Assembly: GCA_019058515.1 (NCBI GenBank)
Contig: JAHPYY010000189.1
Coordinates: forward strand, 1-43,660
Length of the DNA stretch: 43,660 bases
Source: Promethearchaeota archaeon
GTDB lineage: Archaea > Asgardarchaeota > Lokiarchaeia > Sigynarchaeales > SOKP01
Direction: 5' to 3'
Shown here: positions 1 to 8,255 of the stretch, one piece after another
How positions within the stretch are numbered: the stretch's first letter is position 1
How the letters are laid out: every line of letters starts with the position of its first letter
Notes under the pieces: generated by a model
The model's input: the letters and a program-made list of their open reading frames with translations, nothing else
Database searches by the model: none
Told to the model about the DNA's origin: nothing
Made by a program: the position numbers and the translations under genes

Positions 1-1159
1 CCATTGGACTACAGGACCATGAAATTGACTTGTTCTGGAAATATTTAAATATATTCTTGATATCATCATTTAGCCCATATATTTCTCCATTGTCTTGAAC
101 ACCAATAAATAATATTCCACCTCTTGAATTTAAGAAAGCACTAATACTTTCGCAAACTTTTTTCGGTAATTCTCTATTAGCTCTATTTTCATTTATATCC
201 CATTTAAATGTTGATTTAAACTCAACAACTTCGCTCTCTCCTTTTTCAATTAATTTTAAGTAGTTTTTTTCTTTTAATTCTTCTTCATTTAAGTCTTTCT
301 TAGTCCTTGCTTTAATTTCAAATAATTTTTTAAAAAAATTTTTTTCGCGTCGTTCTTTATAAAATTCTTTTCTAATATCTTCAGACATTGTGATGAAATG
401 GAGAATTTCAGTCTGTACTGAACTTGTCAAATCAGAAATATGTTTTCTATAAACAAATTTAAACCATTTATTATGCAAATCTTCAGATAAGGTATTACCT
501 TCGTTATCTAATGGATAAAAATTAAGCACATATAATAAAAAATTTAAGTAATTATGGAATATCTCTTGGTCATCTTTTTTGAATGGTTGTTTTGCACTTA
601 TAGAGAAATACACATCTAATAGTTTTTTAGCGAAAATTTCTGCATTTGATTTCTTAATATCTTCATTATTTATATTCAAAATAAGATTATTTTCTAAGAA
701 GCTTAAATTTTGAATTAAGTCTTTAAAATCTGATGATATATTGATTAAATCATATTCTATATCGTCTTCAAAATAGATATTTGTATTAGAATCAATATCA
801 AATGGAGTTTCAGAAATTAAATCAGTTCTTTTAGTAATTATTAATTTATCAGAAAAATTATAATTTTCTCTTAAATAACCAATTATTTTCTCCCAAAATT
901 GATAATTATAATTTAAAATTATAGATATGCAGTTAAATGGACAATCTTTTATACATTCAAAATTCCCAATTTCCTTTTTATAAATTCCCTTATCAAACGT
1001 GTATTCAAAATTTTTACATGTATCACAATTTGTTTCATTTTTAAGATATATTTTATCCTTTCTGAAACCGAAAACATCATTAGGACAACTTTTAATACAA
1101 ACTTTACACCCAATACATAAATCGCTCTCAATCAAGATTTCAATATAATTATATGGCAT
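1..1159 (-). CDS. Ferredoxin-AlbA_2 (Schlafen-type) fusion protein, partial
   Basis: The reading frame is open from an ATG at 1159 down to the window edge, giving 386 residues with no stop, so the C-terminus is missing. The N-terminus carries two [4Fe-4S] motifs: Cys15-x2-Cys18-x2-Cys21-x3-Cys25-Pro, and Cys45-x2-Cys48 followed after a 20-residue insert by Cys69-x3-Cys73-Pro. A Lys/Asn/Ile-rich, probably helical middle follows. From about residue 308 the sequence matches the AlbA_2 (old 'AAA_4', Schlafen core) fold, with ESEVVEFKST and then LNSRGGILFIGVQDNGEI. AlbA_2 domains bind or cut nucleic acid in many defence and regulatory proteins. Fusion to a ferredoxin module is unusual and suggests redox or Fe-S control, which is inference. 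The gene starts 77 bp downstream of the Argonaute gene on the same strand, so it may belong to the same operon. Confidence 0.75.
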   Translation of the reverse strand, partial: MPYNYIEILIESDLCIGCKVCIKSCPNDVFGFRKDKIYLKNETNCDTCKNFEYTFDKGIYKKEIGNFECIKDCPFNCISIILNYNYQFWEKIIGYLRENYNFSDKLIITKRTDLISETPFDIDSNTNIYFEDDIEYDLINISSDFKDLIQNLSFLENNLILNINNEDIKKSNAEIFAKKLLDVYFSISAKQPFKKDDQEIFHNYLNFLLYVLNFYPLDNEGNTLSEDLHNKWFKFVYRKHISDLTSSVQTEILHFITMSEDIRKEFYKERREKNFFKKLFEIKARTKKDLNEEELKEKNYLKLIEKGESEVVEFKSTFKWDINENRANRELPKKVCESISAFLNSRGGILFIGVQDNGEIYGLNDDIKNIFKYFQNKSISWSCSPM

Positions 1160-1236
1160 TTTTTAAATCAATTTTCAACTTAATTTCATCAAAATTAATT
1201 TTATACAGCTCTTTAGATTACTCTAAACTAAATCTT

Positions 1237-2661
1237 TTACATAAAAAATCTATATTTATCAGGAGGATTTTTGAAATTCTTGGCTCGATATTCTGAAAGA
1301 ATTTTCCCGACATTGCGCGAAAAGGTTAGAGTGACTGGCTCTCTTGTTGAATAGTCAATATTGTTCCAGTTCATTCTTGCTAAAGCTAGAGTCTCTTCGC
1401 ATAATTTTATTTTGTCCGTTGATGTGTGAAAAAATTTTATTTCCAGAGGTATTGGAACCCGTGCTCCAGGATAATGATCTATACACGGTGTATATCCAAC
1501 ATTATACAAATAATACCTCCCTAAAAATTCAATAAAAGTCCCTCTAACAACTGGTTCTTGACCATATCGATAGAATTTGATATCTGTATTTGAAATTGTT
1601 AGTAAATCATAATTTTTGATGTCATTTAATCCCGCTTTTAAACCTCTTGTTTCGTCTTCCCAATATTCTGAACTTTTATGGATCACAACCCGATTTGGAA
1701 GATCTCCACTCCAATGTAATTTATACCTCTTAAGGATTTCTTGGATTAATTTAAATGCATATTCCTCAGTCATGTGAGGTTGTTTAGAAACTGTATCGTC
1801 CCAATTAAATCGTTCACCGCGTAATACTATGTCTTGACCATTTGATAAAAAGATTTGAGCAACTCCCGTACGCATTACGATCTCGTCGTTATCGTCTAGT
1901 TCTTTATGGAAAGAGATCCCTATAAAACATGTATCTTGAGGAAATTTAAAGTATTTCCAAGGTACTTCGTTAACTTTATACAATAAGGCAACCGCTAAAT
2001 TCCAAGCGATCGTTGCTAGATCTTGTCGTTCTTTGACACTAGGATTAGGTACTAAGGTATAAGGAAAAATAAGCTGAGTTGGAATATGTTTTTCCATACC
2101 CATAATTTTAATTATATTATGAAAGTTATGTCCTAATTTATAATTGCTGTTATTAATTCCAAACTGTTTTTCATGTATCAATATTCTTGTAGTTGACTTA
2201 AATCTATTATCCCTACACGATTTTAGAATCTCATTGGGAATAGAGATTATAATCACATCTGGTTTAGGCTCAGTATCAGAAAGAATGGTTAAATTAGTTT
2301 CAATTAAATCTAATGCATACATTATCCTCTCGACTCGTTTTTCTGGTGATTTATCATTGAATATTGCGAGGTCGTTTAGTGTTTTTACCATATTAATGGT
2401 TATATCAAAATTTAGTGAGTTCCTACCCAATCCCGGAAATGGCCATTTAAGCGAGTTGTTGTGAATTATTTTGTGCTTCATGCGATTTAGCAGATTTCTG
2501 ACTTGAAGTAATGATTCACTTGATCCAATCAACCCTATTTTTATTTCTTTAAATCTATTTAAACCATACGGACCGAATACTGTAATTCCATGACAAGGAT
2601 CTAAAGCAGGATTATTATTTTTAAATAACAATTTAGGATCTTTAATATGAAAAGCTCTCAT
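1237..2661 (-). CDS. Short prokaryotic Argonaute (MID-PIWI), catalytically inactive
   Basis: At 474 aa this has the length and layout of short pAgo proteins, with no N or PAZ domain. The MID part (roughly residues 40-235) has the conserved stretch NFHNIIK followed by HIPTQLI, where the 5' end of a guide is normally held. PIWI (about 240-474) contains FIGISFH, where active enzymes have the first catalytic Asp, and VVIHKSSEYW, where the later catalytic Asp is also replaced. The protein should therefore bind guide and target but not slice. The C-terminus has the family-typical ARMNWNN, PVTLTFSRNVGKIL and terminal KYRFFM. The start overlaps the stop of the upstream nuclease-APAZ gene by 4 bp (ATGA), so the two are translationally coupled. 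Known short pAgos act as nucleic-acid sensors that switch on the partner's toxic domain. The family call is firm; the guide type is unknown. Confidence 0.9.
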   Translation of the reverse strand: MRAFHIKDPKLLFKNNNPALDPCHGITVFGPYGLNRFKEIKIGLIGSSESLLQVRNLLNRMKHKIIHNNSLKWPFPGLGRNSLNFDITINMVKTLNDLAIFNDKSPEKRVERIMYALDLIETNLTILSDTEPKPDVIIISIPNEILKSCRDNRFKSTTRILIHEKQFGINNSNYKLGHNFHNIIKIMGMEKHIPTQLIFPYTLVPNPSVKERQDLATIAWNLAVALLYKVNEVPWKYFKFPQDTCFIGISFHKELDDNDEIVMRTGVAQIFLSNGQDIVLRGERFNWDDTVSKQPHMTEEYAFKLIQEILKRYKLHWSGDLPNRVVIHKSSEYWEDETRGLKAGLNDIKNYDLLTISNTDIKFYRYGQEPVVRGTFIEFLGRYYLYNVGYTPCIDHYPGARVPIPLEIKFFHTSTDKIKLCEETLALARMNWNNIDYSTREPVTLTFSRNVGKILSEYRAKNFKNPPDKYRFFM

Positions 2662-4163
2662 TCCTCCACCCCATTAACCTCATTATTTGGCAAAAAATTA
2701 ATCTCAATAGATAGAGGCTCATTGATTTTTACTTTCTTTACATCCAAAAATATGTTATTACTTCTTTTTTTTGGTTTTAAAAACGAAAATAAGTCTTTTT
2801 GCGGATTACTTTTTCTATGAACTGTAGATAAGAACAGGTGAAACCATCTGCGTAAAAAATCATTTTTCATAAAAGATTTTCTGTATTTCCTCTCCTTCAG
2901 CTTGATATCTCGTGAATTTAATAATGTTACGCCGTCTGTAGTAAATAAATAACGAGGATTTATGATTAAGAGATATTTATTATCAAATTTTGTGACTCGG
3001 AATTCTGCTGCGGAATTTGAATAATAATTTCCCCTTCTCTTGACTACATCCCATTTTTTAAATTTATTTGTCTTCGGATCATACCAATTTATAGTCTTTT
3101 CCTTGTCAAAATCATAGAAATAGAATATTCGTTTTGATTTTAATTTATGATATCTAAGTCCGATGAATTTAAGGTAATTATAGACACAATCGCTTAAAAA
3201 ATATATTTGGTCTCTGATATCTAACTCTTGAAATTTTATTTCCTTACTTTGTATGGGAGTTTTAATAAATTGAGTGAGGGGATTACTGCTAGTAAATTTT
3301 TGAAAGGAATATAGGTTTCCATATTTATTTAAGAAACACAATTTTTTTCGACTATTATACATCTCATTTCTAATGTCCTCAAGTGTAACGGACTTTCTTT
3401 TTTCTTCGTAGAAGATTGACTCCGAATTTAGGTTTAATTCAATAGCATTTGATATAAGAGTATCGTGACCTTTTGCTGGTTCATCGATTCTTGAAAATTG
3501 CAATCGTTTATCATAGAAGACCTTCTCGTTATATAATTCAAAATTAATAGTTTCTCCAGGTTTGAACTTATTCTTAAATGACTTAAAAGTATTTAGAAGA
3601 CCCTTATCAATATAAATATTTAATTTGGTTTCGTTTTCTTCCGAAAGAAAACTTATCTTTTCTATCAAATCTTCTTGTTCGCGAATTGAGAATTTAGAAT
3701 TTATAAGCCTCTTTACTATGTTTGGTAATATATCTATTTGCTTTCTCGGATGGGATTTATATTTATCCCACTCATCAAATAACTTTCCTCCTTTATTTGT
3801 GAAAAAATAGTACCCTAATTTTATTTGATTATCTATGTCTCTGATTCTAATTTCTCTTTCTACACATCTTTTTAAAAACTCGACCAATCTATGATCCGAT
3901 TTGTCCCAAATTGTCCAATTCTCTTTAATTTGAAATAAAAAAATTCTATTAGAATCGTCGAAAATATCTAAATCTTCCAATCCATTAAAACATATTCGAA
4001 TTATTTTAGACTTAAATTTAAATCTTTTATAAAATCTTTCCAAAAGATAAAAGCTGGCGAGATCTTCGTAATTGGTCCCTTCCCGACTTGATACCTCCCC
4101 TCTTAACCTTTCGGTTTCTTTACTTAATAAAGTTTTATATATCTTCTCTGAATTTGTTGTCAT
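2658..4163 (-). CDS. PD-(D/E)XK-like nuclease fused to APAZ (SPARDA-type effector)
   Basis: At 501 aa this is the partner of the short Argonaute. The first ~90 residues look like a PD-(D/E)XK nuclease of the Mrr/Cap4/DREN kind: Glu33 in NYEDLASFYLLERF, Asp66 in GLEDLDIF and a Gln78-x-Lys80 motif in LFQIKEN. The C-terminal half (about 215-501) resembles the APAZ domain, which replaces the missing N/L domains of short pAgos. It has CVYNYLKFIGLRYH, an NWYDP segment, YLLIINPRYLFTTDGV and a closing DFLRRWFHLFLS. In SPARDA systems such a subunit degrades DNA and RNA without sequence preference once the pAgo recognises its target. A TATA-like box lies about 25 bp before the start, suggesting a leaderless transcript. 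A Sir2 or TIR effector is excluded because no such motif is visible. The exact nuclease subfamily is uncertain. Confidence 0.8.
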   Translation of the reverse strand: MTTNSEKIYKTLLSKETERLRGEVSSREGTNYEDLASFYLLERFYKRFKFKSKIIRICFNGLEDLDIFDDSNRIFLFQIKENWTIWDKSDHRLVEFLKRCVEREIRIRDIDNQIKLGYYFFTNKGGKLFDEWDKYKSHPRKQIDILPNIVKRLINSKFSIREQEDLIEKISFLSEENETKLNIYIDKGLLNTFKSFKNKFKPGETINFELYNEKVFYDKRLQFSRIDEPAKGHDTLISNAIELNLNSESIFYEEKRKSVTLEDIRNEMYNSRKKLCFLNKYGNLYSFQKFTSSNPLTQFIKTPIQSKEIKFQELDIRDQIYFLSDCVYNYLKFIGLRYHKLKSKRIFYFYDFDKEKTINWYDPKTNKFKKWDVVKRRGNYYSNSAAEFRVTKFDNKYLLIINPRYLFTTDGVTLLNSRDIKLKERKYRKSFMKNDFLRRWFHLFLSTVHRKSNPQKDLFSFLKPKKRSNNIFLDVKKVKINEPLSIEINFLPNNEVNGVEE

Positions 4164-4187
4164 TAATATTTTACATAGGATAAGAGA

Positions 4188-4195
4188 TATTTAAA
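4188..4195 (-). promoter_or_regulatory. TATA-like box of the nuclease-APAZ/Argonaute operon
   Basis: TTTAAATA on the minus strand ends 25 bp before the ATG at 4163. That spacing fits an archaeal TATA box serving a leaderless mRNA. It is only 4 bp from the start of the divergent small ORF at 4199, so any promoter for that ORF would have to overlap. Confidence 0.45.
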
Positions 4196-4198
4196 TTT

Positions 4199-4375
4199 GT
4201 GTACTTAAACGTCAGTATTAGCCAATTTTCTTGGCCTTTTTGGTGCTATGGAATTGATATCAATGGTAAATCTATCGAAGTTAACAATTCTATAAAAAGA
4301 ATTCAATGGGACGCTCTTGAAGAAATACTCAATCGTGATTCCAATGGTGTGAAAATTGAATTTTTAAAACCCTAA
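4199..4375 (+). pseudogene. Short ORF, probably a gene remnant
   Basis: A 58-codon frame can start at a GTG at 4199 and ends at TAA 4373-4375. It reads as natural protein: YGIDINGKSIEVNN, then IQWDALEEILNRDS and a terminal VKIEFLKP. I recognise no family. It begins only 36 bp from the divergent start of the nuclease-APAZ gene and has no visible ribosome-binding site. It is best read as the 3' remnant of a gene cut when the neighbouring cassette arrived, though a genuine small protein cannot be excluded. Confidence 0.3.
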
Positions 4376-4402
4376 ATTGCACATAAATTATACTTAACTA
4401 AA

Positions 4403-4795
4403 ATGATGTCTATTTAGAGTAAGGAACATTTATTTTATCGCATTCTTAAAGCTTATGGCGATAATTTTGAAAATATTTATTTGCAGACACATCCAATTAG
4501 GAATCCTACAGATATAGAGGAAATTAATAAGAAAAATAAAAAAAATCTAGAGATAGAGAACGACATATGGGAATATGTTAATGCTACCTGCCAAGTTGAT
4601 TATGATGCATTCATATTAGGAACTTGCTGTGAATACTTTGAAACGGGTAAACAAAGTACAACCATCAATAATAAGATTGGCATAATTTTAGATTTCGCTG
4701 CGGGATTAGGGGTTTCATTAATTTTTATTCCAGGAGTTCAATGGTTGGGAGCTATTTCCTTAATAGCTGCTGTAGTAATAGATATTATTCTGTAA
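4403..4795 (+). pseudogene. Small membrane-hairpin ORF with an in-frame TAG near its start
   Basis: An ATG-ATG-TCT-ATT start at 4403 is followed at once by TAG (4415-4417). The same frame then stays open to 4795, about 126 codons, beginning SKEHLFYRILKAYGDN. Without the 5' part, the first available start is a TTG at 4481, giving 104 aa. The C-terminal ~40 residues form two hydrophobic stretches (IGIILDFAAGLGVSLIFIPG and LGAISLIAAVVIDIIL), a likely membrane hairpin. No family is recognised. It sits between two defence-like pairs. It could be a broken gene, or a small protein starting at 4481 without a clear ribosome-binding site. Confidence 0.35.
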
Positions 4796-4867
4796 TTTTA
4801 AAATTACATCCTTTTCTTTAATAAAGAATAAACCAAAATGGGTATTACCATGAAAGTTTAGATTTTA

Positions 4868-5587
4868 TTAATCAATTCCAAGAAAGGCTTTTATTTTTGG
4901 AGGTATTTGATTTTGATCAGCAAATTTAAAAATATCAATTAAAAACTCTTTCAAATGCGGTAGCTTATTTACCAAATCCTCAATTCTTAAATCAGGTATA
5001 ATTGGACTAAGATTTTTAATTGAATATCTCTTTTTAACTTTCTTTAGAATTTTTTTAAGAATTGATTTTTCAATAGAGATTTCCTCTGGTACCTGAGGTA
5101 ATTCTTCTAAATTATCAAGATCTATTTCTTGCATTATGTCACTTTTAAAATTCTCATCACTAATGTTAAATTCTTCAAAAATAAGATCGGGACAAGTTAG
5201 GAAAACCACATCTCCACTATTTTTAAATATATGAATCAAGAACCTTTCTCTATAATTCTGAATATTATGTGTTGGATGTACTCTTTCGATTTCATCATAT
5301 ATTGATTCCCTTAAACTATTTAAATCAGAATGATTTAAATTTAAAGTTGAAGTAGGATGAAAGTCAGGACAGAGAAAAATGCAACTTACATTTGGATCTC
5401 TAAGCATTAAAAAATTTTGCGACAGCACTTCAATACTTAAAAGATTTGATTTAGAACCCATTCTTATTATTCTAAAATCTATATCTGGAAAACAAAAAGA
5501 AAATTTGTTAATGATCCTCTGTTGTAGAAAGCTATACTCAGGTTCACCTTCAACAAGAATTCTAATTATACACTTATCAATAGACAT
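4868..5587 (-). CDS. DUF4276/TOPRIM-like protein paired with an AAA ATPase
   Basis: At 239 aa it opens with an acidic strand-turn motif, IRILVEGEPEYSFL, like the EGxxE start of DUF4276 and related TOPRIM-like nucleases. A strand ending in CIFLCPDFHP follows, at the place of the usual acidic pair, although the canonical DxD is not exact. The tail (SIKNLSPIIPDLRIEDLV, then PHLKEFLIDIF) resembles the C-terminal part of DUF4276. The gene lies 17 bp downstream of the AAA ATPase on the same strand, so they are almost surely co-transcribed. In PARIS and similar systems an AAA ATPase holds a TOPRIM-type effector until a phage trigger releases it. A comparable role here is inferred from pairing and fold, not from close similarity. 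Confidence 0.6.
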   Translation of the reverse strand: MSIDKCIIRILVEGEPEYSFLQQRIINKFSFCFPDIDFRIIRMGSKSNLLSIEVLSQNFLMLRDPNVSCIFLCPDFHPTSTLNLNHSDLNSLRESIYDEIERVHPTHNIQNYRERFLIHIFKNSGDVVFLTCPDLIFEEFNISDENFKSDIMQEIDLDNLEELPQVPEEISIEKSILKKILKKVKKRYSIKNLSPIIPDLRIEDLVNKLPHLKEFLIDIFKFADQNQIPPKIKAFLGID

Positions 5588-5604
5588 GATTATATTTAAC
5601 CTAA

Positions 5605-6846
5605 TTATAGGGAATCTGTAGAATGCATTGAAATGAGAGTCTTTTTCTCGACATCTTTCAATGCCTTTATAGTTTCTGTTAGAGAATGAACATCGGATAA
5701 CTTTTTAACAATCACCTCACTTTTTTCTCTCTTAAAATAATAAATCTTATTCAATTCAAATTTCCTTAGACTTTCTGAATCATGTGTTAAAAATAGAACT
5801 TGTGAATCTTCACTCGCAGCTATCGAGAAATCTGCAATATAGCTTCTAATTGCGGGATGGATGCCATTTTCAGGCTCATCAAAAATAATAATAGAAGGCT
5901 TTTCTTTATTAAAAAGAATCACTAAAATACATAATAACCGTATTATCCCATCTGAAGCTTGACTTAAAGGAACATATTGTTTATTCCAGCCTTCCTCTGT
6001 AAATGACAAAAAGGCAGAACCTCTCTTTTTTGAGGTATTAATTATAATATCTTTAATATTTGGTACTAATGATGCTAACCAACCTTTTATCTCATCAAAT
6101 ATTTCGGGTTGTTGAAAATTGATATTTAAAAGGACCTCCAATATATTCTGAAAATCCTCAGATATTATATTTTCATTTGAAATTTCTCTAGTTCCAGTAA
6201 TCCTATTTTTATTATATATATTGAAATTATAAAACCTTATTCTATCCCAAAATTTAAAAAAATTGTCTATAGGTTCAAAATATAAATCATTTTTTTTTGC
6301 TTTTGTATAAATTTCTTTTAAGATGCTAGCATCAAAATACGAATAAGGGCCTTCAAATTCACTCCTGTATTTCCCAAATCCTGGACCCTTGATTTGTCTC
6401 AAGGCTCTGATTTTTCTAGTACCTATAATTTTTAGAAGCTCAAATGAAGCATCTAATTCATAATCTCCAGTTACAGGAGATCTAATCGTAAATTCTTCAT
6501 TAGCGACAATAGTTACTCGCTTGTCATCTATTAATTCAAAAGTTACTTTATATGCATAGGTTAGTTTATCAATTTCTAAAGTAATATATACAATAAAAGG
6601 CTCATAAGTACCCATTCTAAATGCTTGTCTTAAAACTCTATTAAAATTAGTTGTTGATTTATACTGATCCTGGCTAAACATTCGTAAAGTTTCTCTAATA
6701 AATATTAATACATCAGCTATTGATGTTTTCCCGGAGGAATTTGGCCCAACGAATACATTATAAGAATTTAAATTCAATTCAAGGTATCTAAACACTTTGT
6801 AATTGCTTAAATAAAGATTTGTAATTTTTCCATTCATGCTTCTCAT
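5605..6846 (-). CDS. AAA ATPase of the OLD/AAA_15-AAA_21 type
   Basis: At 413 aa this is an ABC-like ATPase with a complete catalytic set: Walker A GPNSSGKTS (residues 34-42), a signature-like SQASDGIIRLL, Walker B IIIFDEPENGIHP and the switch histidine in LFLTHDSESL. The middle (about 60-270) is a variable insert, as in RecF/OLD-like defence ATPases. Two starts are possible, ATG at 6846 or a second ATG three codons later (MNGKITNLYLSNYK). The second gives the family's usual N-terminal strand and neither has a strong ribosome-binding site. The DUF4276-like gene follows after 17 bp. A retron, Septu or Gabija assignment is not supported, because no reverse transcriptase, HNH or UvrD partner is present. 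It most likely acts as the sensor or regulator of its neighbour. Confidence 0.75.
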   Translation of the reverse strand: MRSMNGKITNLYLSNYKVFRYLELNLNSYNVFVGPNSSGKTSIADVLIFIRETLRMFSQDQYKSTTNFNRVLRQAFRMGTYEPFIVYITLEIDKLTYAYKVTFELIDDKRVTIVANEEFTIRSPVTGDYELDASFELLKIIGTRKIRALRQIKGPGFGKYRSEFEGPYSYFDASILKEIYTKAKKNDLYFEPIDNFFKFWDRIRFYNFNIYNKNRITGTREISNENIISEDFQNILEVLLNINFQQPEIFDEIKGWLASLVPNIKDIIINTSKKRGSAFLSFTEEGWNKQYVPLSQASDGIIRLLCILVILFNKEKPSIIIFDEPENGIHPAIRSYIADFSIAASEDSQVLFLTHDSESLRKFELNKIYYFKREKSEVIVKKLSDVHSLTETIKALKDVEKKTLISMHSTDSL

Positions 6847-7052
6847 GTGTAATATACTTAAAATACTATAAATAATTAATTGTACAAATATAAATTTCTT
6901 AAACCGAAAGAATAAAAAACCTAACCCACATTTGATTGCTGATTATAATCTATGATCTACTTCGATTATGTAAAAAATTATGCTTGATTTTAATCGAAAT
7001 TAACCAATACAAAAAATCACATTCAAAGATTTCTTTTAAAGCATGATCGATC

Positions 7053-7343
7053 TCAAATAGAAGATCTAGTACAATTATCAGCTTCATACATTTTTTCGAG
7101 ACCTTCGATTTTAACCAGTTGGTTACCCTTAAGGAACAGTCGAATTAAACCTTCGAACTGTTCCAATCCTTCGATCCTCGTTATCTCGTATTCATTGAGG
7201 TACAAAGTGCGTATTTCGAGTTTGTTAAGCCCTTTGATCTCAGTTATTTTCCCAATGTTCAAACCGGCAAAGTCTAGATGGAAAAGTCCGACAGGGTATT
7301 TAGTTCCCTTGACAATTACATATTCTTCCTCGTCCATGGTCAT
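7053..7343 (-). CDS. Short leucine-rich-repeat protein, possibly truncated
   Basis: This is a 96-aa protein with about three SDS22-like leucine-rich repeats of roughly 22 residues (NIGKITEIKGLNKLEIRTLY, then YEITRIEGLEQFEGLIRLFL, then NQLVKIEGLEKMYEA). The repeat pattern breaks abruptly and the last residues (DNCTRSSI) are unlike a repeat or cap, so the protein is probably a shortened version of a longer LRR protein. Such small LRR proteins are common in Lokiarchaeia. No signal peptide or membrane segment is present, so it would be cytoplasmic. The binding partner is unknown. It stands alone, with the divergent PadR operon about 360 bp away. Confidence 0.6.
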   Translation of the reverse strand: MTMDEEEYVIVKGTKYPVGLFHLDFAGLNIGKITEIKGLNKLEIRTLYLNEYEITRIEGLEQFEGLIRLFLKGNQLVKIEGLEKMYEADNCTRSSI

Positions 7344-7703
7344 TAATATGAATGGTAATTCACAAACTTAAATCTTTTAGGGCTTTCAGTTTATTAAACT
7401 TATTCTTTTATTTAACAACATTTGTTTACATAAATAAACTACCATTTATTTAGGTTTTAACACTATTATGCCCTCATTTAACCATTAAAAATTCATAAAA
7501 AAAATAATCAGATCTTGGTTTATGGATATTTAAGAAATGGTTTACCATCTCTTAAAGTCATAATAATATTTCTAATTTCATGGTTTTTGACTAAAATGTC
7601 AATATTAAAAATTGGACTCTTGAAACCATTTATATTGTAGTATGCATAGTATAAGTAACATAGTATAGTACATTTAACAGTAAAAATTTATGAGAAAACT
7701 ACT
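7344..7703. other. Intergenic region with divergent promoters and a repeated operator-like motif
   Basis: This 360-bp AT-rich spacer lies between the LRR gene and the PadR operon. It contains a TATA-like TTTATATT at 7629-7636, and just downstream a direct repeat of CATAGTATA at 7645-7653 and 7659-7667, 14 bp apart. The nearby GTAGTATGCATAGTAT and TAGTATAGTAC segments give the region partial dyad symmetry. PadR proteins normally repress their own operon, so this is the best operator candidate. No ORF or RNA gene is visible in the rest. Confidence 0.4.
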
Positions 7704-8255
7704 ATGGAGGCAAATTTTATGATAAGAAGAATAAGAGATCCGAAGGCGTTAATCGCTTCCGAGCAAGTACGAGAGATAATCGAAAAGTTTGAGTCCGAGA
7801 TAAATCGAGGTATTAGCACGCTTTGTGCGTTATCCATTATACGAGAAGCAGGCAATAAAGGTATCCATGGTTATTCAATTTTAAAGCAGTTAAGCGATAA
7901 AACGAACGATATTTTAATCATTGAAGAAGGCACATTATATCCTCTGCTTAGAAAGCTCGAGAAGGACCAAATAGTAAGTTCTCGCAGGCAAGAAGTAGAC
8001 GGACGAATGAGAAAAAACTATTTTCTTACGGAATTAGGCGTTAAAGTATACAACCGAATGTCAGGTTTTTACTCGAAACTCACTGAAGTCATTGCTCCGT
8101 TGTTCGATGTAAACGTGAACCTGCAACAAGATAGGTACCTTTTTTGTCCGATGTGCGCGAACAAGATCGACCTCAACGAAACAGACATAAAGTTTTGCGA
8201 CACGTGTGGGTATAATTTAGCAGGAGAATTAAAGAATAGGAGGTTAGGAAAATGA
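7704..8255 (+). CDS. PadR-family transcriptional regulator with C-terminal zinc ribbon
   Basis: A 183-aa protein. Residues ~30-120 form a PadR winged helix: GIHGYSILKQL (recognition region), EEGTLYPLLRKLEKDQIVSS and GRMRKNYFLTELG are the family's conserved segments. The C-terminus carries a zinc ribbon, Cys-Pro-Met-Cys (FCPMCANKI) and Cys-Asp-Thr-Cys (FCDTCGYNL), which most PadR proteins lack. The stop overlaps the start of the next gene by 4 bp, so the two are translationally coupled. The partner has a HAAS domain, the standard companion of PadR regulators. It probably represses its own operon through the repeats upstream. The second in-frame ATG (MIRRIRDP, 7719) could also serve as start. 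The inducing signal is unknown. Confidence 0.85.
   Translation: MEANFMIRRIRDPKALIASEQVREIIEKFESEINRGISTLCALSIIREAGNKGIHGYSILKQLSDKTNDILIIEEGTLYPLLRKLEKDQIVSSRRQEVDGRMRKNYFLTELGVKVYNRMSGFYSKLTEVIAPLFDVNVNLQQDRYLFCPMCANKIDLNETDIKFCDTCGYNLAGELKNRRLGK

Noticed and set aside
949..1131. A 60-codon ORF on the minus strand
   Set aside because: It is an out-of-frame shadow of the ferredoxin/AlbA_2 gene, whose true frame has the Cys motifs and runs to the window edge.
2144..2464. A 106-codon plus-strand ORF
   Set aside because: It is an antisense shadow of the Argonaute gene with no protein-like composition.
4868..6846. Gabija, Septu or retron assignment of the ATPase pair
   Set aside because: No UvrD helicase, HNH nuclease or reverse transcriptase is present beside it.
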